Source: Halomonas eurihalina (GTDB lineage Bacteria > Pseudomonadota > Gammaproteobacteria > Pseudomonadales > Halomonadaceae). From it: a DNA stretch of 64,000 nucleotides. The notes beneath the pieces were generated by a model. The model was not told the DNA's origin, did no database searches, and saw only the letters and a program-made list of their open reading frames with translations. The translations under genes and the position numbers were made by a program. Every line of letters starts with the position of its first letter. Within the stretch, counting starts at the first letter, position 1. The stretch is from assembly GCF_008274785.1 (NCBI RefSeq), contig NZ_VTPU01000013.1, positions 37,626 through 101,625 on the forward strand, written 5' to 3'. This document shows positions 33,618 to 44,278 of the stretch, one piece after another.

Positions 33618-36164
33618 ATGTCAGAAATGACCGTTAAGGATTTTGCAGCGAAGGTGGGGCGCGAAGTGCCCCGTCTGCTGGAGCAGATGAAAGAAGCCGG
33701 ACTCGAGCACAAGTCCGAGGGCGACGCCGTGTCCGAAGAGGACAAGCGCAAGCTGCTCGATTACCTCACCAAGAGCCACGGTGGCAGTGGCTCGGGGGCG
33801 AAGAACCGCATCACCCTGACCCGTAAGACCCGCAGCCGTATCAATACCGGCGAGCGCGGCAAGAGCATCGAGGTGCAGGTTCGCAAGAAGCGTACCTACG
33901 TGAAGCGCGAGGAAGAGCCGGACGAGGAGCCCAAGGTCGAGGATCATGGCCCCCGCCAGTTGGTGGGAGACATGGCCGAAGCCGAGGCCAAGCGTGAGGC
34001 TCAGGAGGCTGAGGAAGCCAAGCATCGTGCCGAGGAAGCTGCGCGTCAGGCTGCCGAAAAGGCCGAGGCGGAGAAAGCCGAGGCGGAACAGGCGCAAGCC
34101 AAACAAGCTACCAAGGCTGAGCCCGAGCTCGAGATTCCGGTGCCGGAACTCGACACCTCAGCTCCAGCGCCCGAGGAAGCACCTGCACCACCCAAGGAAG
34201 GCCGCACCGAGGGGCGTCGCGCAGCGGTCAAGAAGGCCAGCGGCAAGCCTGGCAAGAAAGACCGTGGCGACCGTGAGGAGGATCGCGGCGACCGCGAGGA
34301 GCGCCGCCGTGGTGGTCGCAAGGCCAAGCGCGCCGAGCGTCGCGGCAGCCGCCGTGGTGGTGGTGGCCAGGGCGGCGGTAAGCATGGCTTCCAGAAGCCG
34401 ACCCAGCCGATCGTCCGCGAGGTTTCCATTCCGGAATCCATCAGCGTGGCCGACCTGGCCGACAAGATGTCGATCAAGGCCAATGAGGTCATCAAGGCCA
34501 TGTTCACCATGGGTGCGGCGGTGACCATCAACCAGACCATCGATCAGGACACCGCGGCCATCGTGGTCGAGGAAATGGGCCACAAGCCCAAGCTGGTCAA
34601 GGACGATGCGCTGGAGACCGAGGTCCTCGAGGGCATCTCCTACGAAGGCGAGGAAATCTCGCGCTCGCCCGTTGTCACCGTCATGGGTCACGTCGACCAC
34701 GGCAAGACCTCGCTGCTCGACTACATTCGTCGCGCCAAGGTGGCTACCGGCGAGGCTGGCGGCATTACTCAGCACATCGGTGCCTATCATGTCGAGGACG
34801 ACCACGGTGGCGTGACCTTCCTCGATACACCGGGCCACGCGGCGTTTACCGCCATGCGTGCTCGCGGTGCCAAGGCCACTGACGTGGTGGTGCTGGTGGT
34901 GGCCGCCGATGACGGTGTCATGCCCCAGACCATCGAGGCGGTCGAGCACTCCAAGGCTGCAGGCGTGCCGATGGTGGTCGCGGTCAACAAGATCGATAAG
35001 TCGAACGCCGATCCAGACCGTGTCAAGAGTGAGCTGTCGCAGCACGGCGTGATCTCCGAAGAGTGGGGCGGCGACACCCAGTTCGTGCACGTTTCCGCCC
35101 ATAACGGTGAGGGCATCGAGGGCCTGCTGGAGTCGATCCAGCTGGTTTCCGAAGTGCTCGAGCTCAAGGCCGTGCCCGAAGCGCCCGGCAAGGGCGTGGT
35201 GGTCGAGTCACGGCTCGACAAGGGCCGCGGTCCGGTGGCCACGGTACTGGTTCAGAACGGCACCCTGAAAAGGGGCGATATCGTGCTCGCCGGCCTGCAC
35301 TATGGCCGCGTGCGTGCCTTGACCAACGAGCTCGGCAAGCAGGTCGATGAGGCTGGTCCGGCCATGCCGGTCGAGATCCAGGGCCTGGATGGTACGCCGG
35401 AAGCCGGTGACGACTTCATGGTGCTCGACGACGAGAAGAAGGCGCGTGAAGTCGCCAACTTCCGCCAAGGCAAGTACCGCGAGGTTCGCCTGGCGCGTCA
35501 GCAGAAGGCCAAGCTGGAGAACATGTTCAGCCAGATGGGCCAGGAAGAAGCCGCCAAGCTTAACATCGTGCTCAAGGCCGATGTGCAGGGCTCCCTGGAG
35601 GCCATCAAGGGGGCGCTCGAGGAACTGTCTACCGGTGAGGTGCAGGTTTCCGTGGTGTCTTCCGGTGTGGGTGGCATCACCGGCACCGATGCCAACCTGG
35701 CGTTGGCCTCCGAGGCCATCGTGATCGGCTTCAACGTGCGCGCCGACGCCGCTGCTCGCGAGATCATCGAACGTGAAGGCCTGGAATTGCGCTACTACAG
35801 CGTCATCTACCAGCTGATCGACGAGGTCAAGCAGGCCATGAGTGGCATGCTCGAGCCGGAGTGGAAGGAAGAGATCGTTGGTGTGGCCGAAGTCCGCGAC
35901 GTCTTCCGTGCACCCAAGATCGGTGCCGTGGCTGGTTGCATGGTGGTCGAGGGAATTGTCCATCGCCACAAGAAGATCCGCGTGCTGCGCGAGAACGTGG
36001 TGATCTACGAGGGCGAACTCGAATCCCTGCGCCGTTACAAGGACGACGTCAATGAAGTGCGTAACGGCATGGAGTGTGGCATCGGCGTGAAGAACTACAA
36101 TGACGTCCAGGTCGGCGACAAGATCGAGGTCTTCGATCAGGTCAAGGTCGAGCGGACGCTCTAA
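33618..36164 (+). CDS. infB: Translation initiation factor IF-2
   Basis: GTPase of 848 residues that brings initiator tRNA to the 30S subunit. IF2_N domain ([24 protein letters not shown]), a long charged linker rich in Ala/Glu/Lys and then Arg/Gly (about 95-260), a second IF2_N-like helix ([25 protein letters not shown]), then the G domain: GHVDHGKT (about residue 355), DTPGH and NKID. C-terminal fMet-tRNA-binding domain at the end. Initiator tRNA, its ligand, is encoded 2.3 kb upstream. Confidence 0.98.
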   Translation: MSEMTVKDFAAKVGREVPRLLEQMKEAGLEHKSEGDAVSEEDKRKLLDYLTKSHGGSGSGAKNRITLTRKTRSRINTGERGKSIEVQVRKKRTYVKREEEPDEEPKVEDHGPRQLVGDMAEAEAKREAQEAEEAKHRAEEAARQAAEKAEAEKAEAEQAQAKQATKAEPELEIPVPELDTSAPAPEEAPAPPKEGRTEGRRAAVKKASGKPGKKDRGDREEDRGDREERRRGGRKAKRAERRGSRRGGGGQGGGKHGFQKPTQPIVREVSIPESISVADLADKMSIKANEVIKAMFTMGAAVTINQTIDQDTAAIVVEEMGHKPKLVKDDALETEVLEGISYEGEEISRSPVVTVMGHVDHGKTSLLDYIRRAKVATGEAGGITQHIGAYHVEDDHGGVTFLDTPGHAAFTAMRARGAKATDVVVLVVAADDGVMPQTIEAVEHSKAAGVPMVVAVNKIDKSNADPDRVKSELSQHGVISEEWGGDTQFVHVSAHNGEGIEGLLESIQLVSEVLELKAVPEAPGKGVVVESRLDKGRGPVATVLVQNGTLKRGDIVLAGLHYGRVRALTNELGKQVDEAGPAMPVEIQGLDGTPEAGDDFMVLDDEKKAREVANFRQGKYREVRLARQQKAKLENMFSQMGQEEAAKLNIVLKADVQGSLEAIKGALEELSTGEVQVSVVSSGVGGITGTDANLALASEAIVIGFNVRADAAAREIIEREGLELRYYSVIYQLIDEVKQAMSGMLEPEWKEEIVGVAEVRDVFRAPKIGAVAGCMVVEGIVHRHKKIRVLRENVVIYEGELESLRRYKDDVNEVRNGMECGIGVKNYNDVQVGDKIEVFDQVKVERTL

Positions 36165-36182
36165 TCGCCTGAGGAGTCGAGC

Positions 36183-36602
36183 ATGCGTGAGTTCAAGCGT
36201 ACCGACCGGGTGGCCGATCAGCTCCAGAAGGAGCTGGCGGTCCTAATCCAGCGCGAGATCAAGGATCCGCGTCTGGGCATGGTCACCGTCAGTGGTGTCG
36301 AGGTCAGTCGCGACCTCGGCTATGCCGACGTCCACGTGACGCTGCTCGGCGAGCAGGATGCCGAGCGCATCAAGGAAAACATGGCGGTACTCAAGCGCGC
36401 CGCCGGTTTCCTGCGCAGCCAGATCGCACGTCGCATCAAGCTGCGTCACGCGCCCGAGCTGCGCTTTCACTACGACGAGAGCGTGGTGCGTGGCCAGCAT
36501 CTCTCCTCGCTGATCGACGAGGCGGTGGCGAACGATCGCGACCGTCGCGACGATGAGCCCGAGGGGGGTGATGACGAGCACGGTGAGGGAGCGCGCGACT
36601 GA
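36183..36602 (+). CDS. rbfA: 30S ribosome-binding factor RbfA
   Basis: KH-type 16S maturation factor of 139 residues acting on the 5' helix of 16S rRNA. MREFKRTDRVADQLQKELAVLIQREIKDPRLGMVTVSGVEVSRDLGYADVHV is the family core. The acidic C-terminal tail (DEPEGGDDEHGEGARD) is longer than in E. coli. Its stop shares one base with the truB start. Confidence 0.97.
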   Translation: MREFKRTDRVADQLQKELAVLIQREIKDPRLGMVTVSGVEVSRDLGYADVHVTLLGEQDAERIKENMAVLKRAAGFLRSQIARRIKLRHAPELRFHYDESVVRGQHLSSLIDEAVANDRDRRDDEPEGGDDEHGEGARD

Positions 36603-37528
36603 TGGCGCGTCGCCGTCGCGGACTGCCGGTGAACGGCGTGCTGTTGCTCGACAAGCCCCAGGGCGCGTCCAGCAACCATGCCTTGCAGCGGGCACGGCGC
36701 CTGTTTCAGGCCCAGAAGGCGGGGCACACCGGCACGCTCGATCCGATGGCCACTGGCCTGCTGCCGGTGTGCTTCGGCGAGGCTACCAAGTTCTCCTCTT
36801 TCCTGCTCGATGCCGACAAGGTGTACCGCACCCGGGTTGAACTCGGCACGATCACCGACTCGGGCGACGCCGAGGGCGAGGTCGTCGAGCGCCGAGAGGT
36901 GCCGGTGCTCGATGAGGCCGGGCTGCGCGAGACGCTGAGGGGTTTCATCGGCGAGATCGACCAGGTGCCGCCGATGTATTCGGCGCTCAAGCATCAGGGT
37001 CGCAAGCTCTACGAGCTGGCTCGTGAGGGCAAGACGGTGGAGCGTGCAGCGCGCCGCGTGACGGTGTATGATGCGCGCCTCCTCGCATGCGAGAAGGCGG
37101 CCTTCGAGATGGAGGTGCGGGTCAGCAAGGGCACCTACATTAGAACGCTGGCCGAGGATATCGGCCAGGCCCTGGGATGCGGCGGCCACATCAGTGGCCT
37201 ACGGCGACTCAAGACAGGCCCCTTCGAAGGCGAAGGCATGTTGAGCCTCGAGGCACTCGAGGGCTTGACTGGGGATGCGGCACAGGACGAGGCATTATTG
37301 CCGGTCGATGTGCTGGTCGCGCATCTGCCGCGCCGTGACATGAGCGCTTCCGGCGCCCGTTGCCTGCGCTTCGGACAGGCGGCGACAGGAGAGGCGGGCG
37401 GCTTGCCCGCCGACAGTTTGACCAGGCTCTATCACGGCGATGCCTTTCTGGGACTCGGCGTGGTGACGGCGGCCGGGGATATCGCCCCTCGGCGCCTGCT
37501 GAGTTCCGCCGTGGCGGGCTCGGCATGA
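36602..37528 (+). CDS. truB: tRNA pseudouridine-55 synthase TruB
   Basis: Forms pseudouridine 55 in the T-loop of tRNAs. 308 residues; motif I GVLLLDKPQG, catalytic Asp in GHTGTLDPMATGLLPVC, and SKGTYIRTLAEDIG. C-terminal PUA-like domain follows. Coupled to rbfA by a one-base overlap. A GC hairpin (37530-37548, CCAGCCCC/GGGGCTGG) just after the stop lacks a T-tract and probably does not terminate. Confidence 0.97.
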   Translation: MARRRRGLPVNGVLLLDKPQGASSNHALQRARRLFQAQKAGHTGTLDPMATGLLPVCFGEATKFSSFLLDADKVYRTRVELGTITDSGDAEGEVVERREVPVLDEAGLRETLRGFIGEIDQVPPMYSALKHQGRKLYELAREGKTVERAARRVTVYDARLLACEKAAFEMEVRVSKGTYIRTLAEDIGQALGCGGHISGLRRLKTGPFEGEGMLSLEALEGLTGDAAQDEALLPVDVLVAHLPRRDMSASGARCLRFGQAATGEAGGLPADSLTRLYHGDAFLGLGVVTAAGDIAPRRLLSSAVAGSA

Positions 37529-37618
37529 GCCAGCCCCGACGGGGCTGGGCGTGGGGACTGCAAATATGCGTGGTCCCCGACATTCATCATTCAGGCATAT
37601 TGCTTACTGGAGAGACAG

Positions 37619-37888
37619 ATGGCACTGACCGCTGAACAGAAAGCCACGATCGTCAACGAATACGGTCGCGGTGAAAACGACACCGGTTCCCCCGAGGTAC
37701 AGGTGGCTCTGCTGACTGCCAACATCGACGGCCTGCAGGATCACTTCAAGACCAACAAGCAGGATCACCACTCGCGTCGTGGCCTGATCCGCATGGTCAA
37801 CCAGCGTCGTAAGCTGCTCGACTATCTGAAGCGCAAGGATTTCGAGCGTTATCAGTCGATTATCCAGCGCCTCGGCCTGCGCCGCTAA
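37619..37888 (+). CDS. rpsO: 30S ribosomal protein S15
   Basis: Primary 16S-binding protein of 89 residues: [33 protein letters not shown] and [30 protein letters not shown] lies a few bases before the ATG. In E. coli S15 represses its own translation through its leader; the 90 bp leader here has a GC hairpin at its 5' end but no obvious pseudoknot. Confidence 0.98.
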   Translation: MALTAEQKATIVNEYGRGENDTGSPEVQVALLTANIDGLQDHFKTNKQDHHSRRGLIRMVNQRRKLLDYLKRKDFERYQSIIQRLGLRR

Positions 37889-37920
37889 GAAAAGGGTAAT
37901 TCGCTACTGCGCTCGAGATC

Positions 37921-37995
37921 CTGGCCGCCGGCGGTGCTCGGACTCCTCATGTAGTTTCATCTACACTCCGGGTCCTGCGCGCCGGCGGCGACCAG
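37921..37995 (+). repeat. Long imperfect palindrome between rpsO and pnp
   Basis: A 75 nt stem-loop. Outer arms CTGG-CCGCCGGC and GCCGGCGG-CGA-CCAG; inner TGTAG, loop TTTCAT, CTACA, with CGGA/TCCG between. It lies 32 bp after rpsO and 54 bp before the terminator. It has the size and form of a dispersed extragenic palindrome, but only this copy is seen. Confidence 0.6.
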
Positions 37996-38048
37996 CCTCT
38001 CATCGCTCATCACGCGAATTCCTCCTTTTCTTCACTGCAGGCCATTCG

Positions 38049-38083
38049 AAACGGGCAGCCCCAGGGCTGCCCGTTTTGCGTTT
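38049..38083 (+). terminator. Intrinsic terminator between rpsO and pnp
   Basis: AACGGGCAGCCC, loop, GGGCTGCCCGTTTT. Separates rpsO from pnp as in E. coli, where some readthrough occurs. Confidence 0.93.
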
Positions 38084-38125
38084 ATGGGAATATTGCCGGT
38101 GACCAGCACTCACGGAACGGCATCC

Positions 38126-38166
38126 GGGCCACCACTTTGGCGGGTGAGCCGCTTAACCGGTGGCCC
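38126..38166 (+). promoter_or_regulatory. pnp leader hairpin (possible RNase III site)
   Basis: GGGCCACC and GGTGGCCC form a perfect 8 bp stem around a 25-base apical part that contains a further GGC/GCC pairing. It lies 78 bp upstream of pnp. In E. coli a long leader stem at this position is cut by RNase III and degraded by PNPase for autocontrol; the analogy is positional. Confidence 0.5.
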
Positions 38167-38243
38167 TCGCGACCGTCAACCCCTAAAATGGTCGCCGAGT
38201 CAAAACGACCCGAACATGAATCGAAAAGTTGAAGGAAGTCGCC

Positions 38244-40376
38244 GTGAATCCGGTCAAGAAAACATTTGAATACGGTCGCAGTACCGTCACCCTGGAAACC
38301 GGGCGTATCGCCCGCCAGGCCAACGGTGCCGTGATGGTCACCATGGACGATACCGTGGTGCTGTGCACTGTGGTAGCGAAGAAGGACGTCAATCCTTCCC
38401 AGCCCTTTTTCCCGCTCTCCGTCCATTACCAGGAGAAGACCTACGCGGTCGGCAAGATTCCCGGCGGTTTCTTCAAGCGCGAGGGGCGTCCCACCGAGAA
38501 GGAGACGCTCACCTCGCGCCTGATCGATCGCCCGATTCGTCCGTTGTTCCCCAAGGGGTTCATGAACGAGGTCCAGGTTGTATGTACGGTGCTTTCCACT
38601 GATCGCAATCATGACCCCGACATTGCCGCCATGATCGGCACATCCGCGGCCTTGGCGATCTCCGGCGTGCCCTTCAACGGCCCCATCGGCGCTGCTCGGG
38701 TCGGTTTCACCGAAGAGCATGGCTACTTCCTCAACCCGACCGTCGAGGAACTGGCCAGTTCCGAGCTCAACATGGTGGTGGCCGGTACCGAGAAGGCCGT
38801 GCTGATGGTCGAGTCCGAGGCCAATGAGCTGCTCGAGGACGAGATGCTGGGCGCGGTGCTCTATGGCCATCAGGAAATGCAGGTGGCGATCAATGCCGTC
38901 AATGAGCTGGCCGCCGAAGCTGGCAAGCCGCGTTGGGACTGGCAAGCCCCTGCCGAGAACACGGCGCTCAAGGATGCCATGGCCAGCGGCTTCGAAGCCA
39001 AGGTCGGCGAGGCATATCGCATTACCGACAAGATGCAGCGTCAGGATGCCCTGGCTGCCCTGAAGGACGAGGCGGTGGAGCAGCTGGCCGGCGAAGAGGA
39101 AGGCAAGTTCGGGGCCGATGAGGTCAAGGGCGCTTTTGCCGGTCTCGAGAAGCGCGTGGTGCGTAGCCGTGTGGTCAAGGGCGAGCCGCGTATCGATGGC
39201 CGCGACCTGAAGACCGTGCGTCCGCTGGATATCGAGGTCGGCAGCCTGCCCAAGACCCATGGCTCGGCGGTCTTTACTCGCGGTGAGACTCAGGCCGTCG
39301 TGGTGGCGACGCTGGGTACCCTGCGTGATGCCCAGTTGATCGAGTCACTGGAAGGAGAGCGCAAGGATCGCTTCCTGCTGCACTACAACTTCCCTCCTTA
39401 CTGCGTGGGTGAGGCTGGCTTCATGGGCGGTCCCAAGCGTCGCGAGATCGGCCATGGCCGCCTGGCGCGCCGGGGCGTGGAGGCCATGCTGCCTTCCGAG
39501 GACGAGTTCCCCTACACCATCCGGGTGGTCTCCGAGATCACCGAATCCAATGGCTCCAGCTCGATGGCCTCGGTGTGCGGTTCCTCGCTGGCCCTGATGG
39601 ACGCCGGCGTGCCGATGAAGGCGCCCGTCGCGGGCATCGCCATGGGCCTGGTCAAGGATGAAGACGGCTTCGCCGTGCTCACCGATATCCTGGGCGACGA
39701 GGACCACCTCGGCGACATGGACTTCAAGGTGGCCGGTAGCGCGGAAGGCGTGACCGCCCTGCAGATGGACATCAAGATCGAGGGCATCAACGAGGAAATC
39801 ATGGAGCAGGCGCTGCAGCAGGCCCATGAAGCTCGTCAGCAGATCCTCGAGCAGATGAACAAGGTGATCGGCCAGAGTCGTGAGGAAGTCTCCGAGAACG
39901 CGCCGTCGATGGCCACCATCAAGATCGACCCGGAGAAGATCCGCGACGTCATCGGCAAGGGTGGCGCCATGATCCGCAAGATCTGCGAGGATACCGGCGC
40001 CTCCATCGACCTGGACGACGACGGCACCGTGCGCATCTATGCCGAGGAGAAATCGGCGGCCAAGGCGGCTATCGACACCGTGCTGGCCATCACCGCCGTG
40101 CCCGAGATCGGCAAGCTGTATCGTGGCAAGGTGGTGCGCATCGCCGACTTCGGTGCTTTCGTCAATATCATTCCTGGCACCGATGGCCTGGTGCACATCT
40201 CGCAGATCGTGCCCGAGCGGGTCAACGATGTGCGCGACTTCTTGAACGAAGGCGACGAGCCGATCGTCAAGGTGCTCGATATCGACAATCGCAACCGGGT
40301 GAAGCTCACTATCAAGGAGATCACCCCCGAAGAGAAGTCGGCCTTCGAAGCCGAGACGGCCGACGCCGAGCTGTAA
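38244..40376 (+). CDS. pnp: Polynucleotide phosphorylase
   Basis: 3'-5' phosphorolytic exoribonuclease of 710 residues and degradosome component. Two RNase PH domains (first from residue 5, second around 310-540 with [28 protein letters not shown]), KH domain ([15 protein letters not shown]) and S1 domain ([26 protein letters not shown]). Starts at GTG with AAGGAAG five bases upstream; a TTG five codons earlier is inferior. Last gene of the rimP cluster, with a strong terminator behind. Confidence 0.98.
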   Translation: MNPVKKTFEYGRSTVTLETGRIARQANGAVMVTMDDTVVLCTVVAKKDVNPSQPFFPLSVHYQEKTYAVGKIPGGFFKREGRPTEKETLTSRLIDRPIRPLFPKGFMNEVQVVCTVLSTDRNHDPDIAAMIGTSAALAISGVPFNGPIGAARVGFTEEHGYFLNPTVEELASSELNMVVAGTEKAVLMVESEANELLEDEMLGAVLYGHQEMQVAINAVNELAAEAGKPRWDWQAPAENTALKDAMASGFEAKVGEAYRITDKMQRQDALAALKDEAVEQLAGEEEGKFGADEVKGAFAGLEKRVVRSRVVKGEPRIDGRDLKTVRPLDIEVGSLPKTHGSAVFTRGETQAVVVATLGTLRDAQLIESLEGERKDRFLLHYNFPPYCVGEAGFMGGPKRREIGHGRLARRGVEAMLPSEDEFPYTIRVVSEITESNGSSSMASVCGSSLALMDAGVPMKAPVAGIAMGLVKDEDGFAVLTDILGDEDHLGDMDFKVAGSAEGVTALQMDIKIEGINEEIMEQALQQAHEARQQILEQMNKVIGQSREEVSENAPSMATIKIDPEKIRDVIGKGGAMIRKICEDTGASIDLDDDGTVRIYAEEKSAAKAAIDTVLAITAVPEIGKLYRGKVVRIADFGAFVNIIPGTDGLVHISQIVPERVNDVRDFLNEGDEPIVKVLDIDNRNRVKLTIKEITPEEKSAFEAETADAEL

Positions 40377-40399
40377 CGCCCGGAGCTGAAGCTCCAGGT

Positions 40400-40440
40400 A
40401 AACCGCCCTTGCAGCGTAAGCTGCGAGGGCGGTTTCGTTT
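40400..40440 (+). terminator. Intrinsic terminator after pnp
   Basis: AACCGCCCTTGCAGC, loop GTAA, GCTGCGAGGGCGGTTT, then CGTTT. 15 bp stem with one mismatch. Confidence 0.9.
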
Positions 40441-40461
40441 GGTCATCAAGGGAGAGGGATC

Positions 40462-41655
40462 ATGGAAGACGCTCGCACGGCCGGTACCGGGGAAACGGTC
40501 GGCGCTCACTGGTGGGGCGTGGTCGCGGTGATGGCCGGTATCTTTCTGCTGGTTACCGCCGAGCAGTTGCCGATCGGTTTGCTGTCGCAGGTCGCTGCAT
40601 CCATGGGCGTGACGCCGGGGCTGGCCGGCTTGATGGTCACGGTTCCCGGCGTGGTGGCGGCCTTCTCGGCACCGCTGCTGCCGGTCGCCGTGGGGCGCCT
40701 GGATCGTCGGATCATGCTGACTGGGCTGATGATATTGATGGTCGCCGGCAGTATGCTGACGGTACTGGCCGACAGCTTCGAGCTCTTGCTGGGCGCGAGG
40801 GTGCTGGTTGGCATGAGCATCGGCGGATTCTGGGCCATTGCCGGCAGTATCGCGCCCCGCCTGGTGCCATCCGACAAGGTGCCAAGGGCAATGACGGTGA
40901 TCTTCGGCGGGGTAGCCGCCGCCTCGGTGCTGGGCGTGCCGGTAGGCACCTTGCTGGGGGAATACAGCCATTGGCGCGTGGCCTTCGGCGCCCTGGGCGG
41001 ATTGAGCCTGATGACCGCGCTGGCATTGTGGGTCTGGCTGCCACGGCTCCCGCCTACTGAGCCGGTACGGCTGCGAATGCTCGGCCAGCAACTGGGGAAT
41101 CGAGGTGTCCGGGTGGCGGTGATCGCCACGGGCCTGGTGGTGGTTGGCCATTTCTCCGCCTATACCTTCATCAGCCCCATCCTGCAGCAGATCAGCGGCA
41201 TTGCCCGGAATGATGTCGGCACCCTGCTCCTGCTCTACGGCGCGGCCGGCATCATCGGTAACGTGGCCGCCGGTGCCTTCGCTGGTTATCACCCCTATCG
41301 CGCGGTGTTGGCGATACCGAGCCTGCTGTTGCTGGTCGTCGCCAGCTTCCCGTGGCTCGGTGGGCAGCCGGTGGGTGGCGTGGCGCTCCTGATGGGCTGG
41401 GGAGCGGTGTTCGGTAGTGTCTCGGTCAGCATTCAGACCTGGATCCTGCGCACGGCGCCGAATACCGAAGCCGCCACCGCGCTGATGGCCTTCGTGTTCA
41501 ACCTGTCGATCGGTCTGGGCGCCATGGTCGGTGGAAGGGTCGTCGACGGTATCAGCCTGCCCGGCGTGACCTGGATGGCCGGCGGGTTCTTCCTGGTTGC
41601 CACGCTGCTGGTGCTGCGTACGCCGGCGAGTGTGGTCGGCGAGAAGACACGCTAG
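40462..41655 (+). CDS. MFS transporter, DHA1-type exporter
   Basis: Inner-membrane protein of 397 residues with 12 hydrophobic segments. Family motifs: EQLPIGLLSQVAASMGVTPGLAGLMVTVPGVVAAFSAPLL, motif A-like VGRLDRRIMLTGL and GGFWAIAGSIAPRLVP, as in the AraJ/YdhP/PbuE group of sugar, purine or drug exporters. Substrate unknown. GGGAGAGGG precedes the ATG. Monocistronic between the pnp terminator and a convergent thiolase gene. Confidence 0.85.
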   Translation: MEDARTAGTGETVGAHWWGVVAVMAGIFLLVTAEQLPIGLLSQVAASMGVTPGLAGLMVTVPGVVAAFSAPLLPVAVGRLDRRIMLTGLMILMVAGSMLTVLADSFELLLGARVLVGMSIGGFWAIAGSIAPRLVPSDKVPRAMTVIFGGVAAASVLGVPVGTLLGEYSHWRVAFGALGGLSLMTALALWVWLPRLPPTEPVRLRMLGQQLGNRGVRVAVIATGLVVVGHFSAYTFISPILQQISGIARNDVGTLLLLYGAAGIIGNVAAGAFAGYHPYRAVLAIPSLLLLVVASFPWLGGQPVGGVALLMGWGAVFGSVSVSIQTWILRTAPNTEAATALMAFVFNLSIGLGAMVGGRVVDGISLPGVTWMAGGFFLVATLLVLRTPASVVGEKTR

Positions 41656-41657
41656 AA

Positions 41658-41680
41658 GATGCCCCGGCAAGCGGGGCATC
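41658..41680. terminator. Hairpin between the convergent MFS and thiolase genes
   Basis: GATGCCCCG, loop GCAAG, CGGGGCATC. T-tracts are poor on both strands; likely a weak bidirectional terminator. Confidence 0.5.
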
Positions 41681-41714
41681 ATGTTTCGGTGCAAGAGGGT
41701 GGAAGGTCGTTCGT

Positions 41715-42890
41715 TCAGCGCTCGATGGCCAGTGCCACGCCTTGCCCGCCGCCGATGCACAGGGTCGCCAGGCCCTTGTGGGCGTCGCGGGCGATCATCT
41801 CGTGCACCAGGGTAACCAGGATGCGGCAGCCCGAAGCGCCGATGGGGTGGCCGAGTGCGATGGCACCGCCGTTGACGTTGACCTTGTCGGTATCCCAGCC
41901 GAGCTCCTTGTTCACCGACAGCGCCTGGGCAGCGAAGGCCTCGTTGGCTTCGATCAGGTCCAGCTCGTCGAGACTCCAGCCGGCGCGTTCCATGCAACGG
42001 CGCGTGGCCGGAGCGGGGCCGATGCCCATGATCGAGGGATCGACGCCGGCATTGGCGTAGGCCTTGATGCGTGCCAGAGGCGTCAGGCCGAGTGCTTCGG
42101 CCTTCTCGGCGCTGCACATCATTACCACGGCGGCGCCGTCGTTGAGTGCCGAGGCATTGCCGGCGGTGACGCTGCCGTCCTTCTTGAAGGCCGGACGCAT
42201 GGCGCCGAGCTTCTCGGCGGTCACCTCGCGCGGGTTTTCGTCGGTGTCGAAGTGCACCGGGTCGCCCTTGCGCTGGGGAATGTCGATGCCGACGATCTGG
42301 CCCTTGAAGCGACCCTCGCGGATGGCGGCGGCGGCTTTCTGCTGGGAGCCGGCGGCGAACTCGTCCATGGCCTCGCGGGTGATGGCGTATTTTTCGGCCA
42401 GATTCTCGGCGGTGATGCCCATGTGGTAGTCGTTGAAGGCATCCCACAGGCCGTCGTGGACCATGGAGTCGATGGCTTTCCAGTCGCCCATGCGCTGGCC
42501 GTTGCGCGAGTTGGGCAGCACGTGGGGGGAGAGCGACATGTTCTCTTGACCACCGGCCAGGATCAGCTCGGCATCGCCGCAGCGAATCGCCTGGGTGGCC
42601 AGGTGCAGGGCCTTGAGACCGGAGCCGCAGACCTTGTTGATGGTCATGGCGGGCACGGCCTCGGGCAGCCCGGCCTTGATGGACGCCTGGCGGGCTGGAT
42701 TCTGGCCGGTGCCGGCCGTCAGTACCTGGCCGAGCAGGACTTCATCCACCTGGTCGGCGGCCACGCCTGTGCTGGCGAGGATATCCTTGATGACATGGGC
42801 ACCGAGGTCGCTGGCGGGAATGCCGGCGAGAGAGCCGCCGAAGGCGCCAACGGCGGTGCGGCGTGCGGCGACGATCACCACTTCTGACAT
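41715..42890 (-). CDS. Acetyl-CoA acetyltransferase (thiolase II)
   Basis: Condenses two acetyl-CoA to acetoacetyl-CoA or the reverse; in halomonads this can feed polyhydroxybutyrate or ketone-body metabolism. 391 residues; acyl-accepting Cys in [22 protein letters not shown], catalytic His in [14 protein letters not shown] and second Cys in [14 protein letters not shown]. The ATG at 42890 is chosen since AGGAG is eight bases upstream; the ATG two codons earlier is only two bases from it. No phaB or phaC partner nearby. Confidence 0.93.
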   Translation of the reverse strand: MSEVVIVAARRTAVGAFGGSLAGIPASDLGAHVIKDILASTGVAADQVDEVLLGQVLTAGTGQNPARQASIKAGLPEAVPAMTINKVCGSGLKALHLATQAIRCGDAELILAGGQENMSLSPHVLPNSRNGQRMGDWKAIDSMVHDGLWDAFNDYHMGITAENLAEKYAITREAMDEFAAGSQQKAAAAIREGRFKGQIVGIDIPQRKGDPVHFDTDENPREVTAEKLGAMRPAFKKDGSVTAGNASALNDGAAVVMMCSAEKAEALGLTPLARIKAYANAGVDPSIMGIGPAPATRRCMERAGWSLDELDLIEANEAFAAQALSVNKELGWDTDKVNVNGGAIALGHPIGASGCRILVTLVHEMIARDAHKGLATLCIGGGQGVALAIER

Positions 42891-42984
42891 GATCATGACT
42901 CCTGAAATTTGCGGACGTGCCGACTTTCAGGATAGGCGACCATTGTGCGCTGCGGCAATCCCTGAATGAGGGAGGGGGCTGGAG

Positions 42985-43017
42985 ACGCCGCCGGGTGTCA
43001 TACCCGGCGGCGTTTTC
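42985..43017 (-). terminator. Hairpin downstream of panD
   Basis: Perfect 12 bp stem ACGCCGCCGGGT/ACCCGGCGGCGT with a five-base loop, three bases past the panD stop. The T-run (TTTT) is on the plus-strand side, so on the minus strand the hairpin is preceded by A and followed by few T. Confidence 0.5.
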
Positions 43018-43019
43018 GC

Positions 43020-43400
43020 TCAGGCCAGCTGAACGGGAATGGCGTTGCTGGTATGGCTGACCGCATTGCCTTCCTGCAGATAGACCAGGGCCGGCTGGTG
43101 GGCCTCGAGTTCGGCGTCGGTATACATGGCGTAGCTGCAGATGATCACCCGCTGGCCTTCGCTGGCCAGGTGGGCGGCAGCGCCATTCACCGAGATCATC
43201 CTGGAGCCTTCCTCGGCGCGGATGGCATAGGTGGTGAAGCGCTGCCCGTTCTCGACGTTGTAGATCTGGATCTGCTCGTTCTCGCGGATACCGGACATGT
43301 CGAGCAGCTCGCCATCGATGGCGCAGGAGCCTTCATAGTTGAGCACGGCGTGGGTGACGCGGGCCATGTGCAGCTTGGCCTTGAGCATATGGGTGAGCAT
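43020..43400 (-). CDS. panD: Aspartate 1-decarboxylase
   Basis: Pyruvoyl enzyme producing beta-alanine for pantothenate. 126 residues; self-cleavage occurs between Gly24 and Ser25 in YEGSCAID, Ser25 becoming the pyruvoyl group. [14 protein letters not shown] and GAAAHLA are conserved. GAGGAG lies seven bases before the ATG at 43400. Downstream of panC (29 bp), so panB-panC-panD form one unit. Confidence 0.97.
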   Translation of the reverse strand: MLTHMLKAKLHMARVTHAVLNYEGSCAIDGELLDMSGIRENEQIQIYNVENGQRFTTYAIRAEEGSRMISVNGAAAHLASEGQRVIICSYAMYTDAELEAHQPALVYLQEGNAVSHTSNAIPVQLA

Positions 43401-43429
43401 GGATGAGCTCCTCTTGTTGGTGCCCCGCT

Positions 43430-44278
43430 TCAACGCGGCAGGGTCAGGCTCAGGTTGTCGATCAGGCGTGTTGGGCCGAGGCGCGCGGCGGCGAGCAGCA
43501 CGGCGTCGCGCGTCGAGGCGTCGACGGGGCCGAGGTCGGTAGCGCGCAGTTCCAGATAGTCGGGCTCGAAGCCGGATTCGCGCAGGTGGGCCAGTCCCGT
43601 GGCGAGGGTCGGCTCGAGCACCGCACCGCCTTCCAGGGCATCGCGCAGCTCGCGGAGGGTACGCTGAAGCTCAGCCGCCGTGCGGCGCTGTTCGGTGTTC
43701 AGATAGCCATTGCGTGATGACAGCGCCAGGCCGTCGTGGTCGCGCACGATGGGCACGCCGACGATCTCGATCGGCAGGTGGAGATCGTCCACCAGGCGCC
43801 GGATGACCGCCAGCTGTTGATAGTCCTTTTCACCGAAGCAGGCCAGATCGGGCTGGACCAGATTGAAGAGCATGGTGACCACGGTCGCCACGCCGTCGAA
43901 GTGCCCCGGTCGCGATCCGCCACACAAGCCTTCCGAGATTTCCGGCACGCTAACGAGGGTCTGGGCATGGCCGCCGCGCGGATAGAGCGTGGCCTCGGAG
44001 GGCGCGAACAGCAGGTCGCAGCCAGCCTCGGCGAGCTTTTGTCGATCCGCTTCCAGGGTGCGTGGATAGGCGTCCAGGTCCTCGTCGGGGCCGAACTGTG
44101 TCGGGTTGACGAAGATGGTGGCCACCACGACATCGGCGCGCCGCCGGGCCTCGGCGACCAGGGCGAGATGGCCCTCGTGCAAGTTGCCCATGGTCGGCAC
44201 CAGGCCGATAGTGCGGCCGGCGCGGCGGTGGCTTGCCAAGACCTCGCGCAGTGCGTGGATCTCTTGCAGGCATTGCAT
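43430..44278 (-). CDS. panC: Pantothenate synthetase
   Basis: Ligates pantoate and beta-alanine with ATP. 282 residues, nucleotidyltransferase fold: [18 protein letters not shown] (HIGH-like), [36 protein letters not shown] and ALSSRNGYL (KMSKS-like). Its start shares one base with the panB stop, so translation is coupled. Confidence 0.98.
   Translation of the reverse strand: MQCLQEIHALREVLASHRRAGRTIGLVPTMGNLHEGHLALVAEARRRADVVVATIFVNPTQFGPDEDLDAYPRTLEADRQKLAEAGCDLLFAPSEATLYPRGGHAQTLVSVPEISEGLCGGSRPGHFDGVATVVTMLFNLVQPDLACFGEKDYQQLAVIRRLVDDLHLPIEIVGVPIVRDHDGLALSSRNGYLNTEQRRTAAELQRTLRELRDALEGGAVLEPTLATGLAHLRESGFEPDYLELRATDLGPVDASTRDAVLLAAARLGPTRLIDNLSLTLPR

Noticed and set aside
37530..37548. 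GC hairpin after truB as a terminator
   Set aside because: No T-tract follows, and rpsO is normally co-transcribed with truB.
41742..42887. 381-residue plus-strand frame opposite the thiolase gene
   Set aside because: Shadow frame of a complete thiolase with all catalytic motifs.
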